From NCBI RefSeq assembly GCF_019303535.1, contig NZ_JACCIU010000002.1, forward strand, positions 248,001 through 312,000: a stretch of DNA of 64,000 bases. Reading direction: 5' to 3'. Below are positions 1-8,068 of the stretch, in pieces. How positions within the stretch are numbered: position 1 is the stretch's first letter; each line of letters opens with the position of its first letter. The DNA is from Lactobacillus sp. Sy-1. Lineage in GTDB: Bacteria; Bacillota; Bacilli; Lactobacillales; Lactobacillaceae. The notes below the pieces were generated by a model that did not search any database, was not told the origin of the DNA, and saw only the letters and a list, made by a program, of their open reading frames with translations. Position numbers and translations under genes: made by a program.

Positions 1-32
1 TAAATTATTAATCCCATAGGAGGTTTTCTAAC

Positions 33-554
33 ATGGACTTAGATGCGCATAATATTGATATTGAATTTAATCCTGCAACAAGATCAGACTTACCTTACAT
101 CGTGGATGTTTACAACGAATCAATTCCTGGTCGAATGGCAACTGCTGACTTAGAACCGGTGTCCGTAGGGGATCGAATCGATTGGTTTAAGCAGCACACC
201 CCCGAGCATCGACCGTTATTAATGATTAATTACGATGATGATCGAGCAGGGTGGCTAAGCTTAAGTAGCTTTTATGGTCGTCCGGCATATAATGAAACGG
301 TTGAAATTAGTATCTATATTGATAATAATTTTCAACATAAGGGAATTGGGAATGCTGCTGTTAAACATGCTGAAAAAGTGGCAGCAAGATTAGGAGTTAA
401 AACCATTGTTGCCTTCATTTTTGCTCATAATGAACCGAGTTTACACCTGTTTCATAAAAATGGGTATGAAGATTGGGGACATATGCCTGATGTTGCCCTT
501 ATGGATGGAAAACAACGGAGCTTAAACATCTTAGGGAAACGGATTGCTGAATAA
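33..554 (+). CDS. GNAT acetyltransferase, phosphinothricin acetyltransferase-like
   Basis: The 173-residue product has the layout of PAT/Bar-type N-acetyltransferases: an N-terminal segment with PATRSDLPYIVDVYNESI, a central FYGRPAYNETVEISIYI strand region, and the acetyl-CoA pyrophosphate loop QHKGIGNAAVKHA. These cytosolic enzymes transfer acetyl from acetyl-CoA to the amino group of small amino-acid-like molecules; the true substrate is not predictable and herbicide resistance should not be assumed. The start is supported by AGGAGGT at 18-24. A small membrane ORF starts 1 nt after the stop and the pair ends at a strong hairpin, so they may be one transcript. Confidence 0.85.
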   Translation: MDLDAHNIDIEFNPATRSDLPYIVDVYNESIPGRMATADLEPVSVGDRIDWFKQHTPEHRPLLMINYDDDRAGWLSLSSFYGRPAYNETVEISIYIDNNFQHKGIGNAAVKHAEKVAARLGVKTIVAFIFAHNEPSLHLFHKNGYEDWGHMPDVALMDGKQRSLNILGKRIAE

Positions 555-555
555 T

Positions 556-720
556 ATGGATAGTCAGACCCAGGCGTTTATAATACTGTTAGCAATTAAC
601 GTTTTAGTGTGGATTTTTGTTTTGTTAAAAACTAACGATGGTGATAAAAGAGATAATGTATTGATGGCCACCGCAATGACGGTAACCGTTTCTGTTTTTG
701 GCATCATAATATTAATATAG
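556..720 (+). CDS. small two-helix membrane protein
   Basis: A 54-residue open frame starts one base after the acetyltransferase stop codon and runs directly to a terminator hairpin. It encodes two hydrophobic helices (about residues 7-24 and 36-54) separated by the charged stretch KTNDGDKRDN. There is no separate ribosome binding site, so translation would depend on coupling to the upstream gene. The family is not recognised. Its fit between stop codon and terminator and its sensible two-helix pattern argue for a real gene. Confidence 0.5.
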   Translation: MDSQTQAFIILLAINVLVWIFVLLKTNDGDKRDNVLMATAMTVTVSVFGIIILI

Positions 721-721
721 T

Positions 722-752
722 AAAAAAGAGAACCCAGTGGGTTCTCTTTTTT
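722..752. terminator. bidirectional rho-independent terminator
   Basis: A perfect inverted repeat, arms 722-735 and 739-752, has GAGAACCC as core, with A-runs on one side and T-runs on the other. It separates the convergent acetyltransferase operon and the reverse-strand efflux pump gene, whose stop codon overlaps its end. Confidence 0.9.
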
Positions 753-2262
753 AGTACTGTGATTTTTGAATCAATTCATTTCCGTGACACAAGAATAGGT
801 AACAAAGAACTCCGGCCACAATAAAGATAGTACCAGAAGTAAAGGCAACGCTATCCATTCCACGGAAAAATGCAGCATGTGCGATCGATTCGATATTAAA
901 TTGATGAATCTGTTTAGCAAGGGCGCTTCCGGAAAATGGTCCCGCAGTTTGAAGAGCCTGAACTAATTTGCTTGGTAAGTTAGAACTAGCTAGGTGTTGA
1001 TCGTAGCTACTTGTCATTGCTAACCCTAGCACCACGAGGCCAAGGCTGGTTCCAAACTGCTTACCAACGTTTAGCAATCCAGAAGTCATTCCAATTTCTT
1101 GAGGTTTAACTGCACTAACGGCAATGTTTGACGATAGGGGATTTACCAATGCGTTCGCTAGTCCCAAAGTAATGAAAGTGGGAATTAAAACGAACCACTG
1201 GTTACTATTTCCCAAGAATGTTGGTAGAATAAGCATCCCAAATCCAGCAATGAATAATACTGCAGTAATAATGTATCCTGGGTTAATTCGGCTAGCAATT
1301 TTACCAGACACGGGACCCAGTACTAACGAAAAAGCACTGATAATCATTAATTGTGAACCACTTTGCAGTGCTGAATATCCCATGTAATCCTGAGATAACA
1401 CAATGATGTAACTGAAGAGGGCAAAGATTGCCATCCCCAAGGTTAAATTAGAAATGGCACTCCCCAGGACCAATTTATTTTTAAATAGGGCTAGGTTCAA
1501 CATCGGAGCAGCTAACTTTCGTTCCAAAAGAACGAAAATGACAATTAGAATAATTCCAGCAGTAAGAAGGACGGAAACATGCCAGTTAAACCATGAATAG
1601 TTATAGTGGGTTTCCTTTTGAATTAGTCCCAGGATTAAACAAAACATAAAGGCAAATGAAAGCAACATTCCAATAATATCAACCTTGCCATTGTTAAAAG
1701 TCTTTGACTTTGGAATGAAGAGGGCGCTCATGACTAATGCAACCACACCGATTGGAAGGTTGACCAAAAAGATTGACTCCCAACTAAAGAAGCTAAGTAA
1801 AATCCCACCAATGAGGGGCCCTAAGGCAGTTGATAATCCGGCAACACTGCCCCAAATTCCGATGGCTAGTCCCCGTGATTTACCCTCGAATGTATCTGCA
1901 ATGATACTCATGGAAAGACTTAGCATTCCGGCTCCGCCAATTCCTTGGCAGCCCCTAAAGATAATTAGCGTCCAAATATTAGGAGCTAAACTACATGCTA
2001 ATGAGAAAATTGAAAAAATGGTAAGTGAAGCGATGAAAATGTTCTTACGACCAACTAAGTCACCTAGCTTTGAAATTAAGAATAAAATCGCAGCAAAAAT
2101 TAATGTATATGCATTAATGATCCACTGCAATTGGCTGAAGGTACTATTAAAACTAGACTGGATCGTTGGTAGGGCAACGTTTACCACCGTTACATCCAAT
2201 AAACCCATAAAAAAGCCTAAACAGACAGCTATTAATGCGTACCACTTTTTGTGGTTTGGCAT
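751..2262 (-). CDS. MFS multidrug efflux pump, DHA2 (14-helix) family
   Basis: The 503-residue hydrophobic protein carries DHA2/EmrB-QacA hallmarks: GLLDVTVVNVALPTI in helix 1 (motif D1), KLGDLVGRKN in the loop between helices 2 and 3 (motif A), and a glycine/proline-rich motif C (ALGPLIGG) near residue 150. Length and hydropathy fit 14 helices. The family exports drugs and other organic compounds with the proton gradient; the substrate is unknown. The gene lies downstream of a hexapeptide acyltransferase on the same strand. Its AAGGGG ribosome binding site (2271-2276) can be base-paired by an upstream element, which suggests leader-controlled translation. Confidence 0.85.
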   Translation of the reverse strand: MPNHKKWYALIAVCLGFFMGLLDVTVVNVALPTIQSSFNSTFSQLQWIINAYTLIFAAILFLISKLGDLVGRKNIFIASLTIFSIFSLACSLAPNIWTLIIFRGCQGIGGAGMLSLSMSIIADTFEGKSRGLAIGIWGSVAGLSTALGPLIGGILLSFFSWESIFLVNLPIGVVALVMSALFIPKSKTFNNGKVDIIGMLLSFAFMFCLILGLIQKETHYNYSWFNWHVSVLLTAGIILIVIFVLLERKLAAPMLNLALFKNKLVLGSAISNLTLGMAIFALFSYIIVLSQDYMGYSALQSGSQLMIISAFSLVLGPVSGKIASRINPGYIITAVLFIAGFGMLILPTFLGNSNQWFVLIPTFITLGLANALVNPLSSNIAVSAVKPQEIGMTSGLLNVGKQFGTSLGLVVLGLAMTSSYDQHLASSNLPSKLVQALQTAGPFSGSALAKQIHQFNIESIAHAAFFRGMDSVAFTSGTIFIVAGVLCYLFLCHGNELIQKSQY

Positions 2263-2378
2263 AATAAAGACCCCTTAATTAAAATATTTCCTTCGTGCCT
2301 ATCTAACACGAACCCGCCTGCCAATCAAATTGGTTTTTACCCGCCGAGGAAAAATAAGGGGCCCTAATTCATAATCAT
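2263..2378 (-). promoter_or_regulatory. structured leader that can hide the efflux pump ribosome binding site
   Basis: Read on the reverse strand, the 116-nt gap has a closing stem in which CCCCTTA (complement of 2355-2361) pairs with TAAGGGG (complement of 2271-2277). The second arm contains the Shine-Dalgarno sequence of the pump gene. TTTCC/GGAAA extends the stem on its inner side. Inside are two perfect hairpins: CCAAT-TTG-ATTGG (2321-2333) and TTCGTG-9 nt-CACGAA (2292-2312). The result looks like a three-way junction. I do not recognise a named riboswitch class. Direct observation: complementarity; inference: translational control. Confidence 0.4.
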
Positions 2379-3005
2379 TTAGTCGTTAATGTGCTTTTTG
2401 ACAAATTCGTCAATGGGAAGTCTAAAATCTGCATAGTACTGTTCTAGTTTTTCGCGCGACCAGTCCCACCAGGCGATTTTTTCCATATCCGTTTTAATTT
2501 CATCTGGGAAGCGATCCTTAATTTTTTTACCAGGAACGCCACCAATAATTGTATATGGTTCAACGTCGTGAGTAACCACTGCGCCAGCGCCGATAACGGC
2601 ACCATCACCAACTGTTAATCCGCTTTGAATTAAAACTCCGTGGCCGATCCAAACATCGTTACCAATGGTTGTCCGAATTGCCTTCCGTTTTGTTAAGTAC
2701 TCAGAATCCTTAGGACCAAATCCATAGGCACCGCCATTATAGGAAAAAATGTGTTGGGCTGCGCGATCATACGGATGGTTAGTAGGGCCAATTCGAACCA
2801 TTGCAGCAATGCTATTAAACTTCTTTAAGTCAGTATTTTGCATAAAGCAATATTGTCCGGTATAGTCATAATCACCAAATGTACAATTATCAAGTAAATT
2901 ATTTTCACCGATTTCAATCCATTTGCCAAACTTAGTATCTTTAATTTTACTACCTTGACCGATGGTTGGTGTATCCGCTGATAGTTTTGGGAAATCAATA
3001 TGCAT
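2379..3005 (-). CDS. hexapeptide-repeat acyltransferase (CatB/Vat-like O-acetyltransferase)
   Basis: The 208-residue protein has the left-handed beta-helix repeats typical of this superfamily (IGNDVWIGHGVLIQSGLTVG followed by GDGAVIGAGAVVTHDV) and the C-terminal GGVPGKKIKDRF segment seen in xenobiotic and related acetyltransferases. The NHPYD motif near residue 77 is where Vat/CatB-type enzymes place their catalytic histidine. Members are cytosolic trimers that acetylate hydroxyl or amino groups using acetyl-CoA. The substrate is unknown. An efflux pump gene follows 116 nt downstream on the same strand, which hints at a role in handling toxic compounds, but this is inference. Confidence 0.8.
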   Translation of the reverse strand: MHIDFPKLSADTPTIGQGSKIKDTKFGKWIEIGENNLLDNCTFGDYDYTGQYCFMQNTDLKKFNSIAAMVRIGPTNHPYDRAAQHIFSYNGGAYGFGPKDSEYLTKRKAIRTTIGNDVWIGHGVLIQSGLTVGDGAVIGAGAVVTHDVEPYTIIGGVPGKKIKDRFPDEIKTDMEKIAWWDWSREKLEQYYADFRLPIDEFVKKHIND

Positions 3006-3215
3006 ATCATGACACCTTCTTTAGTTATTTATAAAATCATTATACTAGGAATAATAACATTTGTTTCAAAATTTTGAAAATAAAATATTGGCTGTTGAAA
3101 ATAATTCGTGAACGTTGTTGCATTTAGGGTTGCCATGTCCCCTAATCGATATTCTTCGGATAATATATATTATGTAAAGTAATAACTAAATTTCACCCTC
3201 TATCCTAATAACACA

Positions 3216-3250
3216 ACAAAACCAACTAAATTTAATTTAGTTGGTTTTGT
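3216..3250 (-). terminator. rho-independent terminator of the EIIC gene
   Basis: Arms 3216-3231 and 3235-3250 form a perfect 16-bp inverted repeat with a 3-nt loop, 4 bases beyond the stop codon of the reverse-strand EIIC gene. T-rich flanks exist in both directions. Confidence 0.85.
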
Positions 3251-3254
3251 CAGG

Positions 3255-4295
3255 TTAATCATAATTCAAGTAGAAATCTTGGGCTTGCATGTATGAAGAT
3301 TTGTTCATGAAGAAGTATTTGCTAATGTATCCAAGGGCGACTGGAATAATCAAGAAGGTGATTACTAGAATAATAACGTCAGCGCCACCCTTTAAGGCGT
3401 TAATTGGGCCGACCAGGCCAGCAGATCCGAACCCAGCACTTAGGGGCGTTCCCTTAATTTGAAAAAATGCTCCAATTCCACCAGTAATTCCGGCGTTGAT
3501 AGCTAGTGGAATCAATACCTTTGGCTTTTTGAGCACATTCGCCATTTGTATTTTAGGGGTTCCAATAAAGTGAGCTACACTAGTACCAATTGAGTTAACT
3601 TGACTCCCGTAGATTGCTAATGCAAATGCTGCCGCTGTAATCCCAAGGTTAGCAGATCCAGATGCAATTCCGTTTAATGAAATTGCAGTTGCCACCCCTA
3701 CCGAAGAGATTGGACTTAAAATTAAGAGGGCGAAGATAATTCCCAATGCAATTCCCATTAGGATTGGTTGTAACTCGGTTGCTGAAATTGCTACATCACC
3801 GATTAGTTTAGAAATCATTCTAACTGGTGGTAAGGTAAGTAAGCCAATCCCCCCTGCGATAATAATTGCTAAAGTTGGTAGTAGTAAAACATTGTAATTT
3901 CCTAGCCGAGGTGATAATACTTTAATTACCAGGACCCCAATGGCAATTGTGACCATGATATTAATAACATCCCCAGTCCCCTTTACCATAAACCCCCCTT
4001 CTGGGTTCACTAGCCAGTTACCAGATCCCATGGCGGCAACTAGTGCTAATGCTGAGCTCTCCAAGGGTTTCATTTTGAAGTACATCGCCACACATAGCCC
4101 TGAAACAACTGGAAGGAGGACCATTGCAAATGATACTAATGAGTTAATAACTGCTAGTCCCGGGAAAAATCGTTGTCCGTAATTAAGAACTTCATTTAGT
4201 AATGCGGCTGGCATTAAAGTCACAATCACTCCAATGCTAACTCCATTCAGGATGTTTAAAATCCCGGTTTTAATTGCGTTCGCGTTTTTGTTCAT
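3255..4295 (-). CDS. lone PTS EIIC-like membrane protein (PTS_EIIC_2 type)
   Basis: The 346-residue protein is a polytopic membrane protein with about ten hydrophobic helices and the Gly/Ala-rich loops of the PTS_EIIC_2 family, for example the short motif GSGNW near residue 92. Classical EIIC proteins translocate and help phosphorylate sugars with EIIA and EIIB partners; no EIIA or EIIB gene is next to this one, so sugar transport by the PTS is uncertain. A GAGGGG ribosome binding site precedes the ATG and a 16-bp terminator follows. A second member of the family is encoded at 14947-16071. Confidence 0.7.
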   Translation of the reverse strand: MNKNANAIKTGILNILNGVSIGVIVTLMPAALLNEVLNYGQRFFPGLAVINSLVSFAMVLLPVVSGLCVAMYFKMKPLESSALALVAAMGSGNWLVNPEGGFMVKGTGDVINIMVTIAIGVLVIKVLSPRLGNYNVLLLPTLAIIIAGGIGLLTLPPVRMISKLIGDVAISATELQPILMGIALGIIFALLILSPISSVGVATAISLNGIASGSANLGITAAAFALAIYGSQVNSIGTSVAHFIGTPKIQMANVLKKPKVLIPLAINAGITGGIGAFFQIKGTPLSAGFGSAGLVGPINALKGGADVIILVITFLIIPVALGYISKYFFMNKSSYMQAQDFYLNYD

Positions 4296-4460
4296 ACGTT
4301 AAACCCCTCATATATTATTAATTATTTTTATATCATACCATACTTATTGTCTAATTATAATTTAATATTAGTTTAATTAATGCATCTTAGTAATTATTTT
4401 AATAATAACGATTAAATTGATTATAATGGAATTAAGTAACCATGAAAGCAGGTGATCAAT

Positions 4461-4724
4461 TTGGATGTTGAAAAGTACACTGAAGCCTTAAAACATGAAA
4501 CACCAGATACAGTTTTGGGAATCATTATGGATGAGTTGGAGTATCCCTCAATCGATGCAATTGCCGATGCTTGTGACATTGCCCAAGCTACTGATAATCA
4601 AAATGACATTGACTTAATTAATGAATTCCAGCCGATGTTTTATAATTATCGATTCCATCGACTAGTGAATCGGGCCGATGTAATTGAAATTTTAAAACGT
4701 TACCAAAGCCACTCAGAATCATGA
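4461..4724 (+). CDS. small acidic protein of unknown function
   Basis: An open frame of about 87 codons encodes a soluble acidic protein (DVEKYTEALKHETPDTVLG at the start, ending YQSHSES). It has no hydrophobic helix and no motif I recognise. The start is ambiguous: GTG at 4452 lies inside the purine-rich AGGTGA box, so TTG at 4461, placed 5 nt after that box, is the better choice. It stands alone between a divergent EIIC gene and the aroF leader, with a weak hairpin behind it. Confidence 0.6.
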   Translation: MDVEKYTEALKHETPDTVLGIIMDELEYPSIDAIADACDIAQATDNQNDIDLINEFQPMFYNYRFHRLVNRADVIEILKRYQSHSES

Positions 4725-4731
4725 TTTTATC

Positions 4732-4762
4732 ATGGGTTATCAAAACCCATTAAAAGTTTTTT
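4732..4762 (+). terminator. weak terminator hairpin
   Basis: ATGGGTT (4732-4738) and AACCCAT (4744-4750) form a 7-bp stem 8 nt after the preceding stop codon, followed by a broken T-run up to about 4762. The stem is short, so termination is likely but may be leaky. Confidence 0.5.
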
Positions 4763-4773
4763 CATGATTTTAG

Positions 4774-4801
4774 TTGACTTTATTAAAAAATAGTGTAGTA
4801 T
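4774..4801 (+). promoter_or_regulatory. promoter of the aroF operon leader
   Basis: TTGACT (4774-4779) and TAGTAT (4796-4801) are separated by 16 nt, about 35 nt before the leader-peptide start codon. The -35 box is near consensus and the -10 box is moderate. Confidence 0.55.
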
Positions 4802-4836
4802 TCTAACCATAAATTAATTTTACGGAGGTAATTGAC

Positions 4837-4881
4837 ATGTTAAAAAATAGAATGACGGTTCTTTACTATAGCTTTTGGTAA
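4837..4881 (+). CDS. aromatic leader peptide of the aroF operon
   Basis: A 14-codon ORF preceded by a strong ACGGAGGT ribosome binding site (4822-4829) encodes MLKNRMTVLYYSFW. It ends in Tyr-Tyr-Ser-Phe-Trp, so codons of all three aromatic amino acids lie directly before the stop codon. It is followed by mutually exclusive hairpins and a strong terminator upstream of DAHP synthase. This is the classical arrangement of ribosome-mediated transcription attenuation: slow translation at aromatic codons would favour read-through into aroF-aroB. The peptide is seen directly; the mechanism is inferred from known attenuators such as trpL and pheL. Confidence 0.85.
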   Translation: MLKNRMTVLYYSFW

Positions 4882-4902
4882 ATGATACTCTATCTTGAAT
4901 TG

Positions 4903-5047
4903 CACGAGATGGAGTACCACTCCATTTCGTGTGGCCAAGAGCTGTTAACATGTCACTTCGGTCACGCACATGGCTATACCATTGCGGATCGATCATTTAT
5001 GAATCGAAAACCCCTGTAATGGTATTGCCATTACAGGGGTTTTTATT
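4903..5047 (+). promoter_or_regulatory. attenuator with terminator and antiterminator, aroF operon
   Basis: Three elements follow the leader peptide. Arms 4903-4914 and 4920-4931 make a 12-bp hairpin with one G-U pair. The terminator has perfect 16-bp arms 5007-5022 and 5028-5043 followed by T residues. The 8-nt ATACCATT at 4976-4983 is exactly complementary to AATGGTAT at 5018-5025, which includes part of the terminator arm and its loop, so it can act as antiterminator. Complementarities are observed; the switching model is inference. Confidence 0.75.
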
Positions 5048-5086
5048 TGTTTATTGATGATTGATTACAGATTGGAGATTTTTACT

Positions 5087-6073
5087 ATGATTATTTTATT
5101 TAACTCAAAAGACGAACCAATGATTGCGCAACTTACTGAACGCTTCCAAGACCAAACAGATGTATTTCAAAATGCAGAACGATTAGCAATCAATGGGATT
5201 TCATTATCAGACTTAACGGATGAAGAACAAGCTGCAGCGGTTGAGATTATTGAAGACCATCCCCAAGCGATTCAAAGCAGTCGCATCTTTCATCCAGAAC
5301 CCCTAACGATTAAAACGAAGCATAGCGTGATTAGTAACGATAACTTCACAATTATGGCTGGCCCCTGTTCAGTTGAATCCGAAGCCCATGTTATGAAAAT
5401 GGCTGAAGCTGCTAAGGCTGCGGGAGCAACGGTTCTCCGTGGTGGTGCATTTAAGCCCCGGACATCACCCTACTCATTCCAAGGGTTAGGTGAAGATGGA
5501 CTACGGTTCTTAAAACGCGCTGCTGATGCATTCGAAATGGATGTGATTACCGAAGTGATGGATGAGACCCATGTTGCTCTGGTTGAAAAATACACTGATA
5601 TTTTCCCAATTGGGGCTCGCAACATGCAGAACTTCTCACTATTGAAGGCCGTTGGGAAAACTAATAAGCCGGTAATGCTTAAGCGGGGGTTGTCAGCTAC
5701 GATCGATGACCTATTGAATGCAGCGGAATACATTGCTTCTGAGGGTAATCACCAAATTATTTTGGCAGAGCGTGGAATTCGGACGTTCGATAACAAGTAC
5801 ACTCGGAACACCCTTGATGTGGGAGCAGTGCCAGTTCTACACTCCCTTACCCCCTACCCTGTAATAGTTGATCCAAGCCATGCAGCTGGGCATACTGACT
5901 TAGTAATTCCAGAAGCGCTTGCCGGAACCGCAGCTGGTGCGGACGGCTTAATAATCGAAATTCATGATGATCCAAGCCATGCATTATCTGACGGTGCTCA
6001 GGCGTTATCTCCAGAACAACTAGTAGCAACTTGTGATCAAGCACGCGCAATTAATAAAATTGTGGAGGGATAG
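5087..6073 (+). CDS. aroF: 3-deoxy-7-phosphoheptulonate (DAHP) synthase, type I-beta
   Basis: The enzyme condenses phosphoenolpyruvate and erythrose 4-phosphate, the first step of the shikimate pathway in the cytosol. The 328-residue product has a short ferredoxin-like N-terminal regulatory region (about residues 1-75) and a TIM barrel starting at the GPCSVES motif (92-98). RGGAFKPRTSPYSFQG, the GARNMQN loop and the C-terminal VDPSHAAGH with metal/PEP-binding residues follow. The ATG at 5087 is chosen because TTGGAG lies 10 nt upstream; an ATG at 5054 lacks a binding site. aroB follows after 2 nt. Expression is probably set by the attenuator upstream. Confidence 0.93.
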   Translation: MIILFNSKDEPMIAQLTERFQDQTDVFQNAERLAINGISLSDLTDEEQAAAVEIIEDHPQAIQSSRIFHPEPLTIKTKHSVISNDNFTIMAGPCSVESEAHVMKMAEAAKAAGATVLRGGAFKPRTSPYSFQGLGEDGLRFLKRAADAFEMDVITEVMDETHVALVEKYTDIFPIGARNMQNFSLLKAVGKTNKPVMLKRGLSATIDDLLNAAEYIASEGNHQIILAERGIRTFDNKYTRNTLDVGAVPVLHSLTPYPVIVDPSHAAGHTDLVIPEALAGTAAGADGLIIEIHDDPSHALSDGAQALSPEQLVATCDQARAINKIVEG

Positions 6074-6075
6074 GA

Positions 6076-7137
6076 ATGAAACCAATTGAAGTTAAAACAG
6101 CGGGTGAAACGTATCCAGTAATGATTGAACGGGGAAACTTAGACCAAGTTGGCAAATTAGTTGGTCAGATTTGGCAACCCCGCAAGGTGAAGATCGTTAC
6201 CGATGATAATGTTGGTCCGATATACCTGGATCAAATTAAAAAAGAGCTATCTGCTAACGGGTTTAAGGTATTTACCACCACGATTAAACATGGTGAGAAG
6301 TCCAAATCACTATCTAATTTAGAACGAATTATTACGGAAATGGCAAATGAACATTTCAACCGTAGTGATGGAGTCGTCGCCCTTGGTGGCGGGGTTGTTG
6401 GGGACCTTGCTGGGTTCGTATCCGCAACCTACATGCGAGGAATTGCACTAATCCAAATTCCAACTTCCTTTTTGGCACAGGTGGATAGTTCGGTTGGTGG
6501 TAAAACTGCCGTGGACTTAAATCACATTAAGAATATTGTGGGCAGTTTTCATCAACCAGAAATGGTAATTATCGATCCGGATACGCTTAACACGCTTACG
6601 ATTAGAAACTTAGTAGAGGGATACGCTGAAACGGTTAAGTGTGCCGCCCTAGCTGGTGGTGAATTTTGGGAATTAGTTAGTAAAATTGATTCCTATGGCG
6701 ACATTATTGAAAATGCTGATCGGCTAATTCACTATTCAATTCACTTTAAGGCTAACATTGTGATGCAGGATGAAAAAGAATCTGGTGTTCGTCAATTGTT
6801 GAACCTAGGGCATACGATTGGTCACGGAGTTGAAGGACTCGGTGAAGGCGACATTATGCATGGAGAAGCCGTAGCAATCGGGTTAGTGAAAATCAGTCAG
6901 TTATTTTCGAGTCCAGAAAGTAAGGTAACTGATAAAATTACCGACCGCTTAAGTAAGGTTGGCCTACCGATTACCTCTGACTTTCTAACTTCTCCTGATT
7001 TAATCGAAAAAATTAAAAATGATAAAAAGAATCATAACGGATACTTAAATATTATTTATCTTTCCGAAATTGGCAAACCGGTTATTAAGAAAGTATCGAT
7101 TGATGAGTTAGATCATTTATTAAACGAAGAGAGATGA
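6076..7137 (+). CDS. aroB: 3-dehydroquinate synthase
   Basis: The 353-residue protein catalyses the second shikimate step, cyclising DAHP to 3-dehydroquinate with NAD and a divalent metal. Family motifs are present: the nucleotide-binding GGGVVGDLAGF near residue 107, PTSFLAQVDSSVGGKT near 133, and metal ligands in EGYAE, NLGHTIGHGVE and MHGEAVAIG. The length is normal. It starts 2 nt after aroF with GGGATAGG as binding site, so the two are translationally linked and share the aromatic attenuator. Confidence 0.95.
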   Translation: MKPIEVKTAGETYPVMIERGNLDQVGKLVGQIWQPRKVKIVTDDNVGPIYLDQIKKELSANGFKVFTTTIKHGEKSKSLSNLERIITEMANEHFNRSDGVVALGGGVVGDLAGFVSATYMRGIALIQIPTSFLAQVDSSVGGKTAVDLNHIKNIVGSFHQPEMVIIDPDTLNTLTIRNLVEGYAETVKCAALAGGEFWELVSKIDSYGDIIENADRLIHYSIHFKANIVMQDEKESGVRQLLNLGHTIGHGVEGLGEGDIMHGEAVAIGLVKISQLFSSPESKVTDKITDRLSKVGLPITSDFLTSPDLIEKIKNDKKNHNGYLNIIYLSEIGKPVIKKVSIDELDHLLNEER

Positions 7138-7141
7138 TTGG

Positions 7142-8017
7142 ATGTTATTAGGAAGCATTGAAGCTGGCGGAACCAAGTTCATTTGTTCAGTCGGTGATGA
7201 AAATTTAACGGTTCTAGATCAAGTTCGAATTGAAACCACTACTCCTGAAATTACCCTGGGGAAGGTGATTGAATATTTTAGTCAGTTCGCGGATTTAGAC
7301 TCACTTAGCATTGCTAGTTTTGGACCACTCAACTTAGATTCCGCAAGCCCTGCTTTCGGTTCCATTTTGAATACGCCCAAGTTACTTTGGAAGAACGTTA
7401 ACATCATGACGATCATCCGTGATGCACTGAACGTTCCAGTGTTTATTACAACCGATGTTAATGGTTCTGCCGTTGGAGAAAACTTATTTCTTAAACAAGC
7501 TGGGATTAACCTCCACTCACTCGTCTACTTAACAGTCGGAACTGGAATTGGAGCAGGCATCATCGTTAATGATCAAATCTTAGGATCAAATGGCCATCCA
7601 GAGGTTGGCCACATTCGGGTAATTAAGCATCCCGACGATGCAGACTTCCACGGGACCTGCCCATTTCATGATGGCTGTCTTGAGGGAATGGCTGCTGGGC
7701 CTTCATTAAAAGCACGCACTAACATCCCAGGAGAATGCCTCGCATTGGATGATCCAATTTGGGATCGATTAGCATACTACCTTGCGCAAGCAGTGGGATC
7801 ACTTAACTTAATTATCCATCCCGCTAGAATCGTATTTGGTGGTAGCGTGGTCAATCCCCAATTATTATCCAAAATTAAAAAAGACTACGTCCAATTAATG
7901 AATGGCTACGTAGCAACTGATCATTTAGATGATTTTCTAATCCGCTCCTGCGTTCCCAATAATGGTTCCGCTACGATTGGCAATTTTGCCCTAGCGCGTA
8001 AATTAGTTAGGGTTTAG
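7142..8017 (+). CDS. ROK-family sugar kinase, fructokinase-like
   Basis: The 291-residue protein begins LLGSIEAGGTKFICSVGDE, the phosphate-binding start of ROK kinases, and contains TVGTGIGAGIIVN plus the zinc-site region HPEVGHIRV...HGTCPFHDGCLEGMAAGPSL. This version is typical of bacterial fructokinases, which phosphorylate fructose (or related hexoses) with ATP in the cytosol. It starts 4 nt after aroB and is followed by a terminator, so it belongs to the aroF-aroB transcript. A sugar kinase under aromatic attenuation is unusual; it may help supply sugar phosphate or may simply have been captured by the operon. Confidence 0.85.
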   Translation: MLLGSIEAGGTKFICSVGDENLTVLDQVRIETTTPEITLGKVIEYFSQFADLDSLSIASFGPLNLDSASPAFGSILNTPKLLWKNVNIMTIIRDALNVPVFITTDVNGSAVGENLFLKQAGINLHSLVYLTVGTGIGAGIIVNDQILGSNGHPEVGHIRVIKHPDDADFHGTCPFHDGCLEGMAAGPSLKARTNIPGECLALDDPIWDRLAYYLAQAVGSLNLIIHPARIVFGGSVVNPQLLSKIKKDYVQLMNGYVATDHLDDFLIRSCVPNNGSATIGNFALARKLVRV

Positions 8018-8024
8018 AATTATT

Positions 8025-8068
8025 AAAAAATAAGCACCCTTCATTAAGTTGAAGAGTGCTTATTTTTT
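8025..8068 (+). terminator. terminator of the aroF-aroB-ROK operon
   Basis: Arms 8025-8037 and 8056-8068 pair perfectly (core TAAGCAC/GTGCTTA), with a second internal CTTC/GAAG pairing and a T-run. It may serve both strands because a possible reverse-strand ORF ends here. Confidence 0.9.

Noticed and set aside
33-554. Naming the first gene as a phosphinothricin-resistance gene
   Set aside because: The family resemblance is clear but substrate range in lactobacilli is unknown.
3255-4295. EIIC proteins as parts of a defined sugar PTS
   Set aside because: Neither this protein nor the one at 14947 has EIIA or EIIB genes nearby, so no sugar or complex was assigned.
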